Assembly (NCBI GenBank): GCA_018970395.1
Contig: JAGWWM010000022.1
Location: 1-37,743, forward strand
Direction: 5' to 3'
DNA: 37,743 bases
Origin: Bacteroidota bacterium
Lineage (GTDB): Bacteria; Bacteroidota; Bacteroidia; Chitinophagales; Chitinophagaceae
Part shown: piece after piece, positions 1 to 6,837 of the stretch
Position numbering within the stretch: the stretch's first letter is position 1
How the letters are laid out: each line of letters opens with the position of its first letter
Made by a program: the position numbers and the translations under genes
The notes under the pieces: generated by a model
What the model saw: only the letters and a program-made list of their open reading frames with translations
What the model was told of the DNA's origin: nothing
The model's database searches: none

Positions 1-914
1 AATGCCGTAGTGCTTGTTTTACAAGTGGCTTTAATCTTAAATTCATAATTACACTCAATGACATCTATATATGCGTAACCAAAATGACCACGTAAAGTAC
101 AATCTGTTGTCGTAAATTCAATAAAAAGGTCTGTATTAGGTGGGTATTTGGCAAGATTTACAAACAATGAACTCCATCCTTTATACTTTACATCTGAGTA
201 TCCAGGATCAGTAGAATAACGATTGCTCTTTAAACTCGTTTGAAATTTATCGATATTAGGCGCAGCAACAAATTTAATGTTCATACATTCCGAGGTATCT
301 CCCCCATTTGCTTTATATACTATAGCGCGAAAACTAGGGCGATCATCTACATCATGAAATGCATTAGTTGGGTCTTCGAAAACCAAAGCATATGCAAACA
401 ATATTGAAAGATTATCAGTAACAGTTGAGGGAGTTTTGTAATAATATCTAATTGATTCAGTTTTCGCATTTGGATAAGGCTTTTCAGGATCTGATCGAAA
501 TTCAGGCTCATCACTTCCTAATTTAAATGAATATCGTCCGCCATTGGGATGATTTACGGTAAATCCACCATAAAAATCAACGGGAGGACTAGTATTTCTA
601 TCTATTATTTTATGGCGAGAAGTCGGCGAAGTGATCATTATTCCATTTAGCCAATTTACATTATCATATTCAATAATATTAGGAGTACCTCCCGCACAAT
701 CTAAAACACCGTTTGTACGCTTACACGGAGGAGCAGTAAAAGCTTTTGTAAAAGGTGTAAAAACTTTACCCGTATTTGTTTCCCAGTTTGTCAAATCACC
801 GAATTCAAAATCTATATTGGGAGGACAAGATGCTGTTCTTGAATTTTGAGATACAGCAGAATTTGCAAATAACATTAGGGAAAGGCAAAATGTTAAACTT
901 AAATTAGCTCGCAT
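1..914 (-). CDS. Secreted protein of unknown function, N-terminal part (cut by window edge)
   Basis: An open frame runs leftwards from an ATG at 914 to the window edge without a stop, about 304 codons, so the C-terminus is missing. The first 23 residues (MRANLSLTF..., ending AVSQ) form a typical signal peptide, so the product is exported. The mature part begins with CPPNIDFEFGD and a TNWETNTG stretch, rich in Asn, Thr, Asp and aromatics with scattered Cys. I associate this opening with large Bacteroidota surface or gliding-motility-associated proteins that end in a type IX sorting domain. That is inference, because the diagnostic C-terminus lies outside the window. A good TTG-N19-TACTTTTG promoter lies just upstream. 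The reading frame is certain by length; the function is unknown. Confidence 0.8.
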   Translation of the reverse strand, partial: MRANLSLTFCLSLMLFANSAVSQNSRTASCPPNIDFEFGDLTNWETNTGKVFTPFTKAFTAPPCKRTNGVLDCAGGTPNIIEYDNVNWLNGIMITSPTSRHKIIDRNTSPPVDFYGGFTVNHPNGGRYSFKLGSDEPEFRSDPEKPYPNAKTESIRYYYKTPSTVTDNLSILFAYALVFEDPTNAFHDVDDRPSFRAIVYKANGGDTSECMNIKFVAAPNIDKFQTSLKSNRYSTDPGYSDVKYKGWSSLFVNLAKYPPNTDLFIEFTTTDCTLRGHFGYAYIDVIECNYEFKIKATCKTSTTA

Positions 915-944
915 GCTGTTTTAAAGGTTAAGGCAGATAGCTAA

Positions 945-974
945 CAAAAGTAACTGTTTAAATTAAATATCCAA
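945..974 (-). promoter_or_regulatory. Bacteroidota-type promoter for the secreted protein at 1-914
   Basis: On the minus strand a TTG (972-974) is followed by 19 bases and then TACTTTTG (945-952), matching the TTG-N19-TAnnTTTG consensus of the Bacteroidota primary sigma factor. Transcription would start near 938, leaving a leader of about 24 nt before the ATG at 914. Confidence 0.6.
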
Positions 975-1041
975 ATAAAACCAGAACTTTACATTATAAA
1001 ATAATGGCAATTATAATTGATAACAGATTAAATGTTTCATT

Positions 1042-1332
1042 ATGCATTCAATATTCGAACTGCCTGAAAATGATATATCTACCAATATTACAGAATCTGT
1101 CTCCTCCTCCCTCATCGTATGGAATGATGATGTGAATACCTTTGATTGGGTTATTGAAACGCTCATCGAAGTTTGTCATCATGCACCCGAGCAAGCGGAA
1201 CAATCTGCCTGGCTGATTCATTCCAAAGGCAAGTATGCCGTAAAAAATGGTTCTGCTGAAATCCTTCAGCCGATGTGTGAAGCTATTCTGGATAGAGGTA
1301 TTGGCGCTACCGTAGAAACGGTTTCTGTCTGA
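1042..1332 (+). CDS. clpS: ATP-dependent Clp protease adaptor ClpS
   Basis: This 96-residue protein matches ClpS, the adaptor that binds N-degron substrates and delivers them to the ClpA/ClpC AAA+ unfoldase in the cytoplasm. Family hallmarks are visible: VWNDDVNTFDWVI (the LLNDDxxTxxxV-type substrate-pocket strand), EQAEQSAWLIHSKGK in the central helix and a closing GIGATVE strand. The length is normal for the family. The start at 1042 is the only in-frame ATG ahead of the conserved core; the ATG at 1032 is in another frame. The gene stands alone, divergent from the secreted protein on its left, with a strong hairpin downstream at 1394-1413. No clpA or clpC is in the window. Confidence 0.9.
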   Translation: MHSIFELPENDISTNITESVSSSLIVWNDDVNTFDWVIETLIEVCHHAPEQAEQSAWLIHSKGKYAVKNGSAEILQPMCEAILDRGIGATVETVSV

Positions 1333-1393
1333 TAAGGCATTCAAGACACCGGCAAAGCCTACGAAATACGACAAGCGGATACCTTATCCTTTA

Positions 1394-1413
1394 CCCCACC
1401 CTTCAGGGTGGGG
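1394..1413 (+). terminator. Strong hairpin after clpS, possible terminator
   Basis: CCCCACCC (1394-1401), loop TTCA and GGGTGGGG (1406-1413) form a perfect 8-bp stem about 60 bp after the clpS stop. There is no T-run after it on either strand, so it may instead be a REP-like element of the hairpin-rich stretch that follows. Confidence 0.4.
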
Positions 1414-1463
1414 GCTTAAAACAAGCTAGAGAAAATAGACCGCCAAATAAAAAAGCGCGGAAG

Positions 1464-1590
1464 CGGATTGTCCTCGCTGCGCTCGGACTTCCTTTAAGAG
1501 TGGGCTTACCCAAAGCCCTTCACGCACCTGCGGTGCGTGGGGTAGCGGATTATTTTCAATGATCCAGATACTTCTGCGAGGGGCTTACCC
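1464..1590. repeat. Left copy of hairpin-rich direct repeat flanking the RhuM-Doc gene
   Basis: The 329-bp gap between clpS and the RhuM-Doc gene holds no convincing gene and is largely repeat DNA. Positions 1503-1590 recur at 2796-2883 with one mismatch (C at 1509, T at 2802). Inside is a perfect 8-bp hairpin, CACGCACC-TGC-GGTGCGTG (1521-1539). A diverged unit start (CGGATTG at 1464) lies 82 bp before the next unit start (CGGATTA at 1546), so the left side is also a two-unit array. Confidence 0.85.
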
Positions 1591-1621
1591 TTATCATCAG
1601 GTATAAAAAATTGCATTTTCG

Positions 1622-1629
1622 TAAATTTG
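1622..1629 (+). promoter_or_regulatory. -7 element for the RhuM-Doc gene
   Basis: TAAATTTG matches TAnnTTTG exactly and sits about 33 bp before the ATG at 1662, giving a leader of about 25 nt. No TTG is found at the expected -33 spacing, so support rests on the -7 box alone. Confidence 0.4.
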
Positions 1630-1661
1630 AAGGATATTGATAAACGTTTTAGGCAAACCAA

Positions 1662-2636
1662 ATGAGTAACATAATCATTTATAAAACCAAGGATAAAAAA
1701 ACTCAAATTGATGTGAAATTTGAGGATGAAACCGTATGGTTGACTCAGGAGCAGATGGCGAACTTATTTGGACAAACCAAACAAAATATCAGTCTGCATA
1801 TTAATAATTGTTTTAAAGAAAAGGAATTGTCTAAAAAGTCAACAGTCAAGGAATCCTTGACAGTTCGTACCGAAGGCAGTCGTAGAGTAAAAAGGAGCCT
1901 GGTGTTCTACAATTTGGATGTTATTATTTCGGTAGGATACCGGGTGAAGTCAGTTCGAGGCACTCAATTTAGGCAATGGGCTACTCAGCGACTTAAAGAC
2001 TACCTCGTTGAGGGTATTGTTATCAATGAAAAACGTTTGGATCAGAGAAATAAGGAAATTAAAATATTACATGATGGGATTAGAATACTGAGCAGAGCAA
2101 TTGAAAAAAAAGTGGCTAATTCTGATGATTTTCCATGGTTACATCAATTCAGAACGGGTTTACAATTATTAGATGACTACGATAACGAATCGCTAGACCT
2201 CTCAGGAAGACATCACAAAGTGGCTCGTTACCCATCAACTACTGAATACTTGGAGTTAGTCAATACGATGCGATCAGAATTTTCATCTGGTATATTTGGC
2301 AAGCAAAAAGATAACAGTTTTGAAAGTGCAATAAACCAAATTAAGCAAGGGTTTGGCAAAAACGACGCCTATCCTACTATTGAAGAAAAAGCAGCCATGT
2401 TGCTTTATCTGATAGTAAAAAATCACGCTTTTGTGGATGGCAATAAACGGATAGCAGCCGCATGCTTTTTATTATTCCTGAAAGAAAATGGCATATTATA
2501 TAGTGCAGAAAATCAACCTGTAATTAGTAATGAAGCACTGGCGAGTTTAACATTATTTATAGCATCCAGCAAAGCTGATGAAATGGAAACGGTCAAAAAG
2601 CTACTGATAAGTGTCTTAAACAGAAATCTTAAATAA
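1662..2636 (+). CDS. RhuM-family protein with C-terminal Fic/Doc domain (candidate toxin)
   Basis: The protein has 324 residues. Residues 1-120 match the virulence protein RhuM family (VWLTQEQMANLFGQTKQNIS, then VFYNLDVIISVGYRV and FRQWAT). Residues 190-320 form a Fic/Doc fold with the active-site motif HAFVDGNKR at 255-263. The motif is of Doc type: Lys follows Asn, and the second Arg of AMP-transferring Fic proteins (HPFxxGNGRxxR) is absent. Doc phosphorylates EF-Tu, but Gly260 replaces the Ala of Doc, so the reaction here is open. No antitoxin-like small gene (Phd-type) adjoins it, so self-regulation through the RhuM half is possible. It is the only gene between two 88-bp direct repeats, which suggests it was acquired or moved as a unit. 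Confidence 0.85.
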   Translation: MSNIIIYKTKDKKTQIDVKFEDETVWLTQEQMANLFGQTKQNISLHINNCFKEKELSKKSTVKESLTVRTEGSRRVKRSLVFYNLDVIISVGYRVKSVRGTQFRQWATQRLKDYLVEGIVINEKRLDQRNKEIKILHDGIRILSRAIEKKVANSDDFPWLHQFRTGLQLLDDYDNESLDLSGRHHKVARYPSTTEYLELVNTMRSEFSSGIFGKQKDNSFESAINQIKQGFGKNDAYPTIEEKAAMLLYLIVKNHAFVDGNKRIAAACFLLFLKENGILYSAENQPVISNEALASLTLFIASSKADEMETVKKLLISVLNRNLK

Positions 2637-2759
2637 GTTGGCTTAAGCCGTATACAAATAATAATGGTCGCTGAATATTATTTTTCGTACATCGTTTCTC
2701 GTTGATCGATTTTCGAAAAACGAAAGACTACCAACGAATATCGAAAAAGTGCCCGGAAC

Positions 2760-2883
2760 CGGATTACTTCCAGTGATCCAGATACTTCTGCGAGGGGCTT
2801 ATCCAAAGCCCTTCACGCACCTGCGGTGCGTGGGGTAGCGGATTATTTTCAATGATCCAGATACTTCTGCGAGGGGCTTACCC
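2760..2883. repeat. Right repeat array: two units of period 79 bp
   Basis: Unit starts CGGATTACTTCCAGTGATCC (2760) and CGGATTATTTTCAATGATCC (2839) are 79 bp apart, and both continue with AGATACTTCTGCGAGGGGCTTA. Positions 2796-2883 are the partner of 1503-1590 (87 of 88 bases identical). The same 8-bp hairpin recurs at 2814-2832. Confidence 0.85.
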
Positions 2884-2964
2884 AAGCAAAAAACCCCTGC
2901 TCGCTTCGCTCGCAGGTCTCTTTTATTTGTCTGCTTAGGCAAGCGAGCTCGCCACGCATCCAAA

Positions 2965-2997
2965 TAAAAAAAACCCGCACTTCGTGCGGTTTTTTTT
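2965..2997. terminator. Bidirectional intrinsic terminator
   Basis: An A-run is followed by CCGCAC (2975-2980), loop TTC, GTGCGG (2984-2989) and eight T (2990-2997). With A-rich DNA on the left and T-rich DNA on the right it could stop transcripts on both strands. The nearest upstream gene is the RhuM-Doc gene, 330 bp away. Confidence 0.7.
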
Positions 2998-3262
2998 GCT
3001 TGTGCCCATTACTGAACTCAGATCGAACTTTTTGGAAGAAATTCAAGAGGTATTAAATGTTGAACTATAAATTCAAAGGGAAATTAGAAACCGGTGGGAG
3101 TTGACTCGTTTACCCTGTTTACGAAAGAGAAGAAAGTGATTATCATTCAGCCCAAAAAATTTCCCCTATATTGCCGATCTGATCGACGTGTAGCACTAAC
3201 GAAATTGATTCATTACAGATATCCAGGCGATATAAGAATCAACATAACCAAAACTTTCTCAC

Positions 3263-4213
3263 ATGAAACCAATCTTCTTTCTGATGCTCCTGGCTAGTTT
3301 TAAAACCGTATTGACCCAACCCTGCACCGCCGAACTCATGGCCGCCCGACCCGGCAGCTGGAAAGCCGGTATCCAGGGCTCCATCAACAATATTGCCGCC
3401 GCCGACCTGACAAAAGAGCGCAGTTTTCTGCAGAATTTACAGAAGCGGATCAGTTCCGTTTATTCCCCTTTGGGACTTGAAGTGAACTACAGCACAGTCT
3501 GGAGTAAGCGTGACAAACAAGAATATGTGGCCGATCCCTTTTGCCTGAGCATGTACCTGTTGCGTTATTTGTGCGATGACTCCCCAAAGGGCTTCTACGT
3601 AGAATACTCCAGCGCCACCAATGTGATGGTTTTGGCCAACCATTTGTACAACCCGGAAATACTTGATGCGGCACCCCAGCAACCGGATCATTTCCGAGGC
3701 TTCGTTCGCTTATTCAATAAACCAGAGAAAAAAGACGGTGCCATCTACATGGGTACCCATTTTACTAACAACGGCCGTATTTGCGAAGAGAACTGGGTGA
3801 TAACGAGAGGAGATTCACTGCCTTTCCGTGTGCTGACCCGGAAGGAATATCTGCTGAGGATACGTCCAAGGTTGGAAAAAAAATTACAATATGACAGAGA
3901 GTATATGCAGCAATTCATGGACAATATTGATAAGTCGCTACGCGAACCCGAGCCGGAACTGGCGAAAATGGCCGTTTGCAACAGCTTTGATGAGGAGCGG
4001 TTCACCGGCTTTCTCCCGGAAGGAGACCCTTATGCCTTCTATCCTGTGGTGCCTGAAATGAACTATTACAGAAAGGGGCTGCCCAAATCGGCCGTTCAAT
4101 TCATCTCTGTACAGTTCAAGTATAGTATCAACGATCCGGTATTTGACAAGAACATCGCATCCCTGCGAAAAGCCCTGGACTTTTCGTACCTCCGCAGCCT
4201 CCTGGTGAAATAA
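3263..4213 (+). CDS. Secreted protein of unknown family
   Basis: The frame encodes 316 residues. I do not recognise the family. A signal peptide is visible (MKPIFFLMLLASFKTVLTQP, cleavage probable around residue 18-20), so the product is likely periplasmic or surface-located. The mature part contains several Cys (CTAEL, PFCLSMYLLRYLCDD, GRICEENW, MAVCNSFDEE) that could form disulphides, and a basic/charged stretch at about 198-225. The codons look richer in G and C than those of the neighbouring genes, so it may have a different history. Both flanks are gene-poor and it seems to be a single-gene unit. The start at 3263 is chosen because it immediately gives the signal peptide. Confidence 0.75.
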   Translation: MKPIFFLMLLASFKTVLTQPCTAELMAARPGSWKAGIQGSINNIAAADLTKERSFLQNLQKRISSVYSPLGLEVNYSTVWSKRDKQEYVADPFCLSMYLLRYLCDDSPKGFYVEYSSATNVMVLANHLYNPEILDAAPQQPDHFRGFVRLFNKPEKKDGAIYMGTHFTNNGRICEENWVITRGDSLPFRVLTRKEYLLRIRPRLEKKLQYDREYMQQFMDNIDKSLREPEPELAKMAVCNSFDEERFTGFLPEGDPYAFYPVVPEMNYYRKGLPKSAVQFISVQFKYSINDPVFDKNIASLRKALDFSYLRSLLVK

Positions 4214-4365
4214 ACGGCAAATCAACCTGTAAGCATCTATTTAGGCATCAACTAGCTATCAATTAAAAATTCTGCAATTACATATGACAACAGAATGCTC
4301 GTAAAAAAATAATCTACTTGCTTTTAAACCTTCTTTGTAAATCATAGTCAGAAAATAAAAATTTT

Positions 4366-5559
4366 ATGCGTTTACCCCGTTTTACACTTATCTATATCTT
4401 TATTTTTTTTCTTATTTGGTCTTCATGCTCCAAGGATAAAGATGAAAGTCTAACTATTTCTTATCCTGCTGTACAGGAAACATTTGGTGCGAATATTAAT
4501 CTGTCAGAATTGCAAAATTATGCTGCTCAGTCAAGGCCAGGCTATATTATGAAAGATAATTCGGGCGCTAACCCCATCACCGATGCCAAAGCTACCCTAG
4601 GTCGCGTTTTATTTTATGATAAAAACCTGAGTATTAATAACACTATTTCCTGTGCAAGCTGTCACCAACAACAATTTGCTTTTAGCGATCCGCTAATAGC
4701 AAGTAAAGGTGTAGAGGGTGAAACAACAGGTCGTCATTCTATGAGATTAATCAATACCCGCTTTGGAAATGAGTTGAAGTTTTTTTGGAATGAGAGAGCT
4801 GCTTCTCTTGAACACCAGACAACACAACCCATACAGGATCATGCAGAGATGGGATTTAGTGGACAAAACGGAAGACCCGGTTTGAGTATACTTCTGGGAA
4901 AATTACAAAATATCAATTACTATAAAGAGCTGTTCCAGTTTGTATATATGGATCAGCAAGTGACTGAATCAAGATTGCAGGAGTGTTTAGCTCAATTTGT
5001 ACGAAGTATTCAGTCCTTTGATTCAAGATTTGATACTGCTAGGATGCAAGCTCCAAACGATGGAGCTCATTTCCAGAAATTCAGCTCTCTGGAAAACCAG
5101 GGTAAACAGTTGTTTTTACAGCCACCCAATTTTAATGGAAATGGTCAGCGTATCAGCGGAGGTGCGGGTTGTGCAGGCTGTCATCGTCCTCCCGAATTTG
5201 ATATTGATCCAAATAGTCGGAATAACGGAATCGTAGGATCAATATCTGGTAATTTAAAAGATCTTGGCAATACACGATCACCTTCACTTCGTGATTTGAC
5301 GAATAATTCCGGCACTGTTAATTCTCCAATGATGCATCATGGCGGGAATACTACACTAAGGTCTGTTATATTACATTATAATAATATCATCAGGGATCCT
5401 GAGAATAATAATCTTGACCCAAGATTAACACCAGGTGGGGTGGTTCAGCAATTACAATTAACAGATACGGAGATTGACGCACTTATTACCTTTCTTCAAA
5501 CACTGTCGGGAAACAAAGTCTATACAGATAAAAAATGGAGCGATCCTTTTTTGAAATAA
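4366..5559 (+). CDS. Di-haem cytochrome c peroxidase family lipoprotein
   Basis: The 397-residue protein belongs to the CcpA/MauG di-haem peroxidase family, which reduces H2O2 with electrons from c-type donors or carries out related oxidations. Two haem-binding CxxCH motifs are present, CASCH (96-100) and CAGCH (269-273). A lipoprotein signal precedes them: hydrophobic residues 8-18, then WSSC with the lipid-accepting Cys at 21. It is therefore expected to be anchored on the periplasmic side of a membrane. The conserved CCP stretches GRVLFYDKNLSINNTISC and NTRSPSLRDL are present, and the length is normal. No partner cytochrome gene adjoins. The gene ends 31 bp before the convergent fragment at 5591. 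Confidence 0.92.
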   Translation: MRLPRFTLIYIFIFFLIWSSCSKDKDESLTISYPAVQETFGANINLSELQNYAAQSRPGYIMKDNSGANPITDAKATLGRVLFYDKNLSINNTISCASCHQQQFAFSDPLIASKGVEGETTGRHSMRLINTRFGNELKFFWNERAASLEHQTTQPIQDHAEMGFSGQNGRPGLSILLGKLQNINYYKELFQFVYMDQQVTESRLQECLAQFVRSIQSFDSRFDTARMQAPNDGAHFQKFSSLENQGKQLFLQPPNFNGNGQRISGGAGCAGCHRPPEFDIDPNSRNNGIVGSISGNLKDLGNTRSPSLRDLTNNSGTVNSPMMHHGGNTTLRSVILHYNNIIRDPENNNLDPRLTPGGVVQQLQLTDTEIDALITFLQTLSGNKVYTDKKWSDPFLK

Positions 5560-5590
5560 ATGGTTACTGTATTTTTTAATAAAATAAAAC

Positions 5591-6055
5591 TCATTTTCCT
5601 ATTCGCTTATGTCTATATGTATTTTTCACACTTCTTCCAATAGGAAAAAAGGAATTAAAATATTCGCTAACCTGAGGAAACAGATAATCATGTGATACCG
5701 CTGTTCCTTTATATTGTACAAATGCAGGATGTTTTTTAAAGATGATATCACTTTTCCCTGAATATGTGAGTAACTCTTCAAACTCGCCTGTATATATTTG
5801 AATGTTTTGAATATTGGCAGATAGTCTGATCATAAAATCTATTACCTTTTCACTAACTGGATTTTTTTGATAGTGCGAAGGCTCTAATAATAATATTCTG
5901 TTTGCCTTAATATTCTGATACCACAGAGGATCCAGGTTGTATGCATAGTATATGAGTGTAGGAAATTGTTCGTCAATAACCGGATACGCCGTTTTTGGAA
6001 ATTTTGTTTTGAGATTAAATTTTGTATTGCATATTAATTCTGGAGGTCTTTCCAT
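5591..6055 (-). pseudogene. C-terminal remnant, possibly of a photolyase/FAD-binding protein
   Basis: A 154-codon frame has an ATG at 6055, but the first residues (MERPPELICNTKFNLKTKF) do not look like a natural N-terminus. The frame is closed upstream by a stop only 12 bp before, right at the join with a recombinase remnant. The body has a Rossmann-like pattern (ANRILLLEPSHYQ, VSEKVIDFMIRL, NIQIYTGEFEEL). I associate this with Bacteroidota photolyase/FAD-binding-domain proteins in which this segment is C-terminal; that assignment is from memory and weak. The most economical reading is that a deletion removed the 5' part together with the 5' part of the neighbouring recombinase. It might still be expressed as a short protein. 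Confidence 0.5.
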
Positions 6056-6095
6056 TAAATTTAATGCCTAGTAATTTTTATCCAGAAATGTTTTT

Positions 6096-6660
6096 GTGTT
6101 ATCCAATACGCTCAATAATATGTTTCTTGAAACTTTGAGGGATATTGAGTATCGATCAGATATGAAATCAAAATTGGAAAAGGAAATCAAACGCATACTG
6201 AAAGAACGGTTGAGCGCACAAACAAACGAACTAGCTACGATAAAAAAAAGCATCACTGAAAAACAACAATTTCTTGAAAAGATAGAAGCGAAATTCTTAG
6301 CTGATCAGATTGATGAAAAACTTTACCAGAAACATGCTGCCAAAGTAAAGGAAGAATTAACCCAAATGAATCAGGAATTACAGACAAAAGGAATAGATGG
6401 TTCGAACCTGGAAACAGCCGTAGAAAAATGTTTATCCATCGCTCAAAACCTAAGCCAGGCATGGATTTCAGCAGACTATCAGAACAAACAACGGTTGCAA
6501 AAGCTGGTATTCCCCGAAGGAATCCTGTATAACAAACAAAAAGGGATAGTTCGAACTCCGAGAGTCAATAGCTTGTTCGCCGCAATCCCTTATCTGACAA
6601 GGGATTCAGCCGAAAAAGCAAAAGGCGACTCATCCAAGAATCGCCTTAAGTTAAGTGAAG
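6096..6660 (+). pseudogene. C-terminal remnant of a large serine recombinase
   Basis: The sequence from about 6075 to 6620 matches the C-terminal coiled-coil region of Bacteroidota site-specific serine recombinases. It has a long charged helix (SDMKSKLEKEIKRIL through EKQQFLEKIEAKFLADQID), then NKQRLQKLVFPEGI and RTPRVNSLFAAIPYL, the usual closing motifs. The N-terminal resolvase domain with the catalytic Ser and the zinc-binding recombinase domain are missing; a stop at 6072-6074 closes the frame upstream. The open frame continues to 6914, reading antisense through tRNA-Leu (PRTGFEPAHPCGRC...), which is not genuine coding. Such recombinases often abut tRNA genes, so this is the scar of an integrated element. 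The only candidate start is a GTG at 6096. Confidence 0.75.
6612..6650 (-). terminator. Intrinsic terminator downstream of tRNA-Leu
   Basis: On the minus strand AAGGCGA, a 12-nt loop and TCGCCTT form a perfect 7-bp stem (arms 6622-6628 and 6641-6647), followed by TTGCTTTTT. It begins 13 nt after the mature tRNA 3' end. It lies inside the frame of the recombinase remnant on the other strand. Confidence 0.65.
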
Positions 6661-6744
6661 TGCCCAGAACTGGATTCGAACCAGCACATCCTTGCGGACG
6701 CTGCGACCTGAACACAGTGCGTCTACCAATTTCGCCATCTGGGC
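6661..6744 (-). tRNA. tRNA-Leu(CAG)
   Basis: Read on the minus strand, 84 nt fold as a class II tRNA. The acceptor is GCCCAGA with TCTGGGC and discriminator A. The D arm is GCG...CGC with an AATTGGTAGA loop. The anticodon arm is CTGTG-TTCAGGT-CGCAG with anticodon CAG. A long variable arm (CGTCC GCAA GGATG) and a T arm GCTGG-TTCGAAT-CCAGT follow. CCA is not encoded. The long variable arm and anticodon assign it to leucine (codon CUG). An intrinsic terminator follows directly and a recombinase remnant abuts the 3' end. Confidence 0.95.
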
Positions 6745-6755
6745 ATTCAGGGATG

Positions 6756-6785
6756 CAATATTACTCAATCTTTAGATTATGTAAA
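6756..6785 (-). promoter_or_regulatory. Possible promoter of tRNA-Leu
   Basis: On the minus strand TTT (6783-6785), 19 bases and TAATATTG (6756-6763) resemble TTG-N19-TAnnTTTG with one mismatch in each box. The predicted start near 6749 would leave a very short tRNA leader. Confidence 0.3.
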
Positions 6786-6837
6786 AGATTTTTCATCCCC
6801 ACCTTCATGATTTATCTTGCAAACTCAATTTGCTTGC

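Larger units (their letters stand above)
2637..3262. other. Gene-poor stretch with repeats and a terminator
   Basis: These 626 bp carry no convincing gene. They contain, in order, a short palindrome GGCTTAAGCC near the end of the RhuM-Doc gene, the right-hand repeat array (2760-2883), hairpin-forming DNA around 2897-2917 and an intrinsic terminator (2965-2997). After these come about 260 bp with only short frames. A GTG frame at 3002-3070 would read VPITELRSNFLEEIQEVL... before a stop, which could be a decayed gene end, but I cannot place it. Confidence 0.5.

Noticed and set aside
2747-2767. AAGTGCCCGGAACCGGATT resembles the 3' end of tRNA-Leu at 6659-6677 (17 of 19 bases) in the same orientation, suggesting an attachment-site copy bounding an island.
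   Set aside because: The last bases belong to the local repeat unit (CGGATTA), leaving only about 12 informative bases. Serine recombinases of the type found at the tRNA use very short crossover cores, so a long copy is not expected.
2749-2767. A second tRNA gene at the left end.
   Set aside because: Only the acceptor/T-arm-like 3' piece can be seen; no anticodon arm or D arm is present.
1464-2883. Complete insertion sequence around the RhuM-Doc gene.
   Set aside because: No transposase gene and no terminal inverted repeats were found; the flanks are direct repeats.
3094-3297. 67-codon frame before the secreted protein.
   Set aside because: It overlaps the signal-peptide start in another frame and has no recognisable protein pattern.
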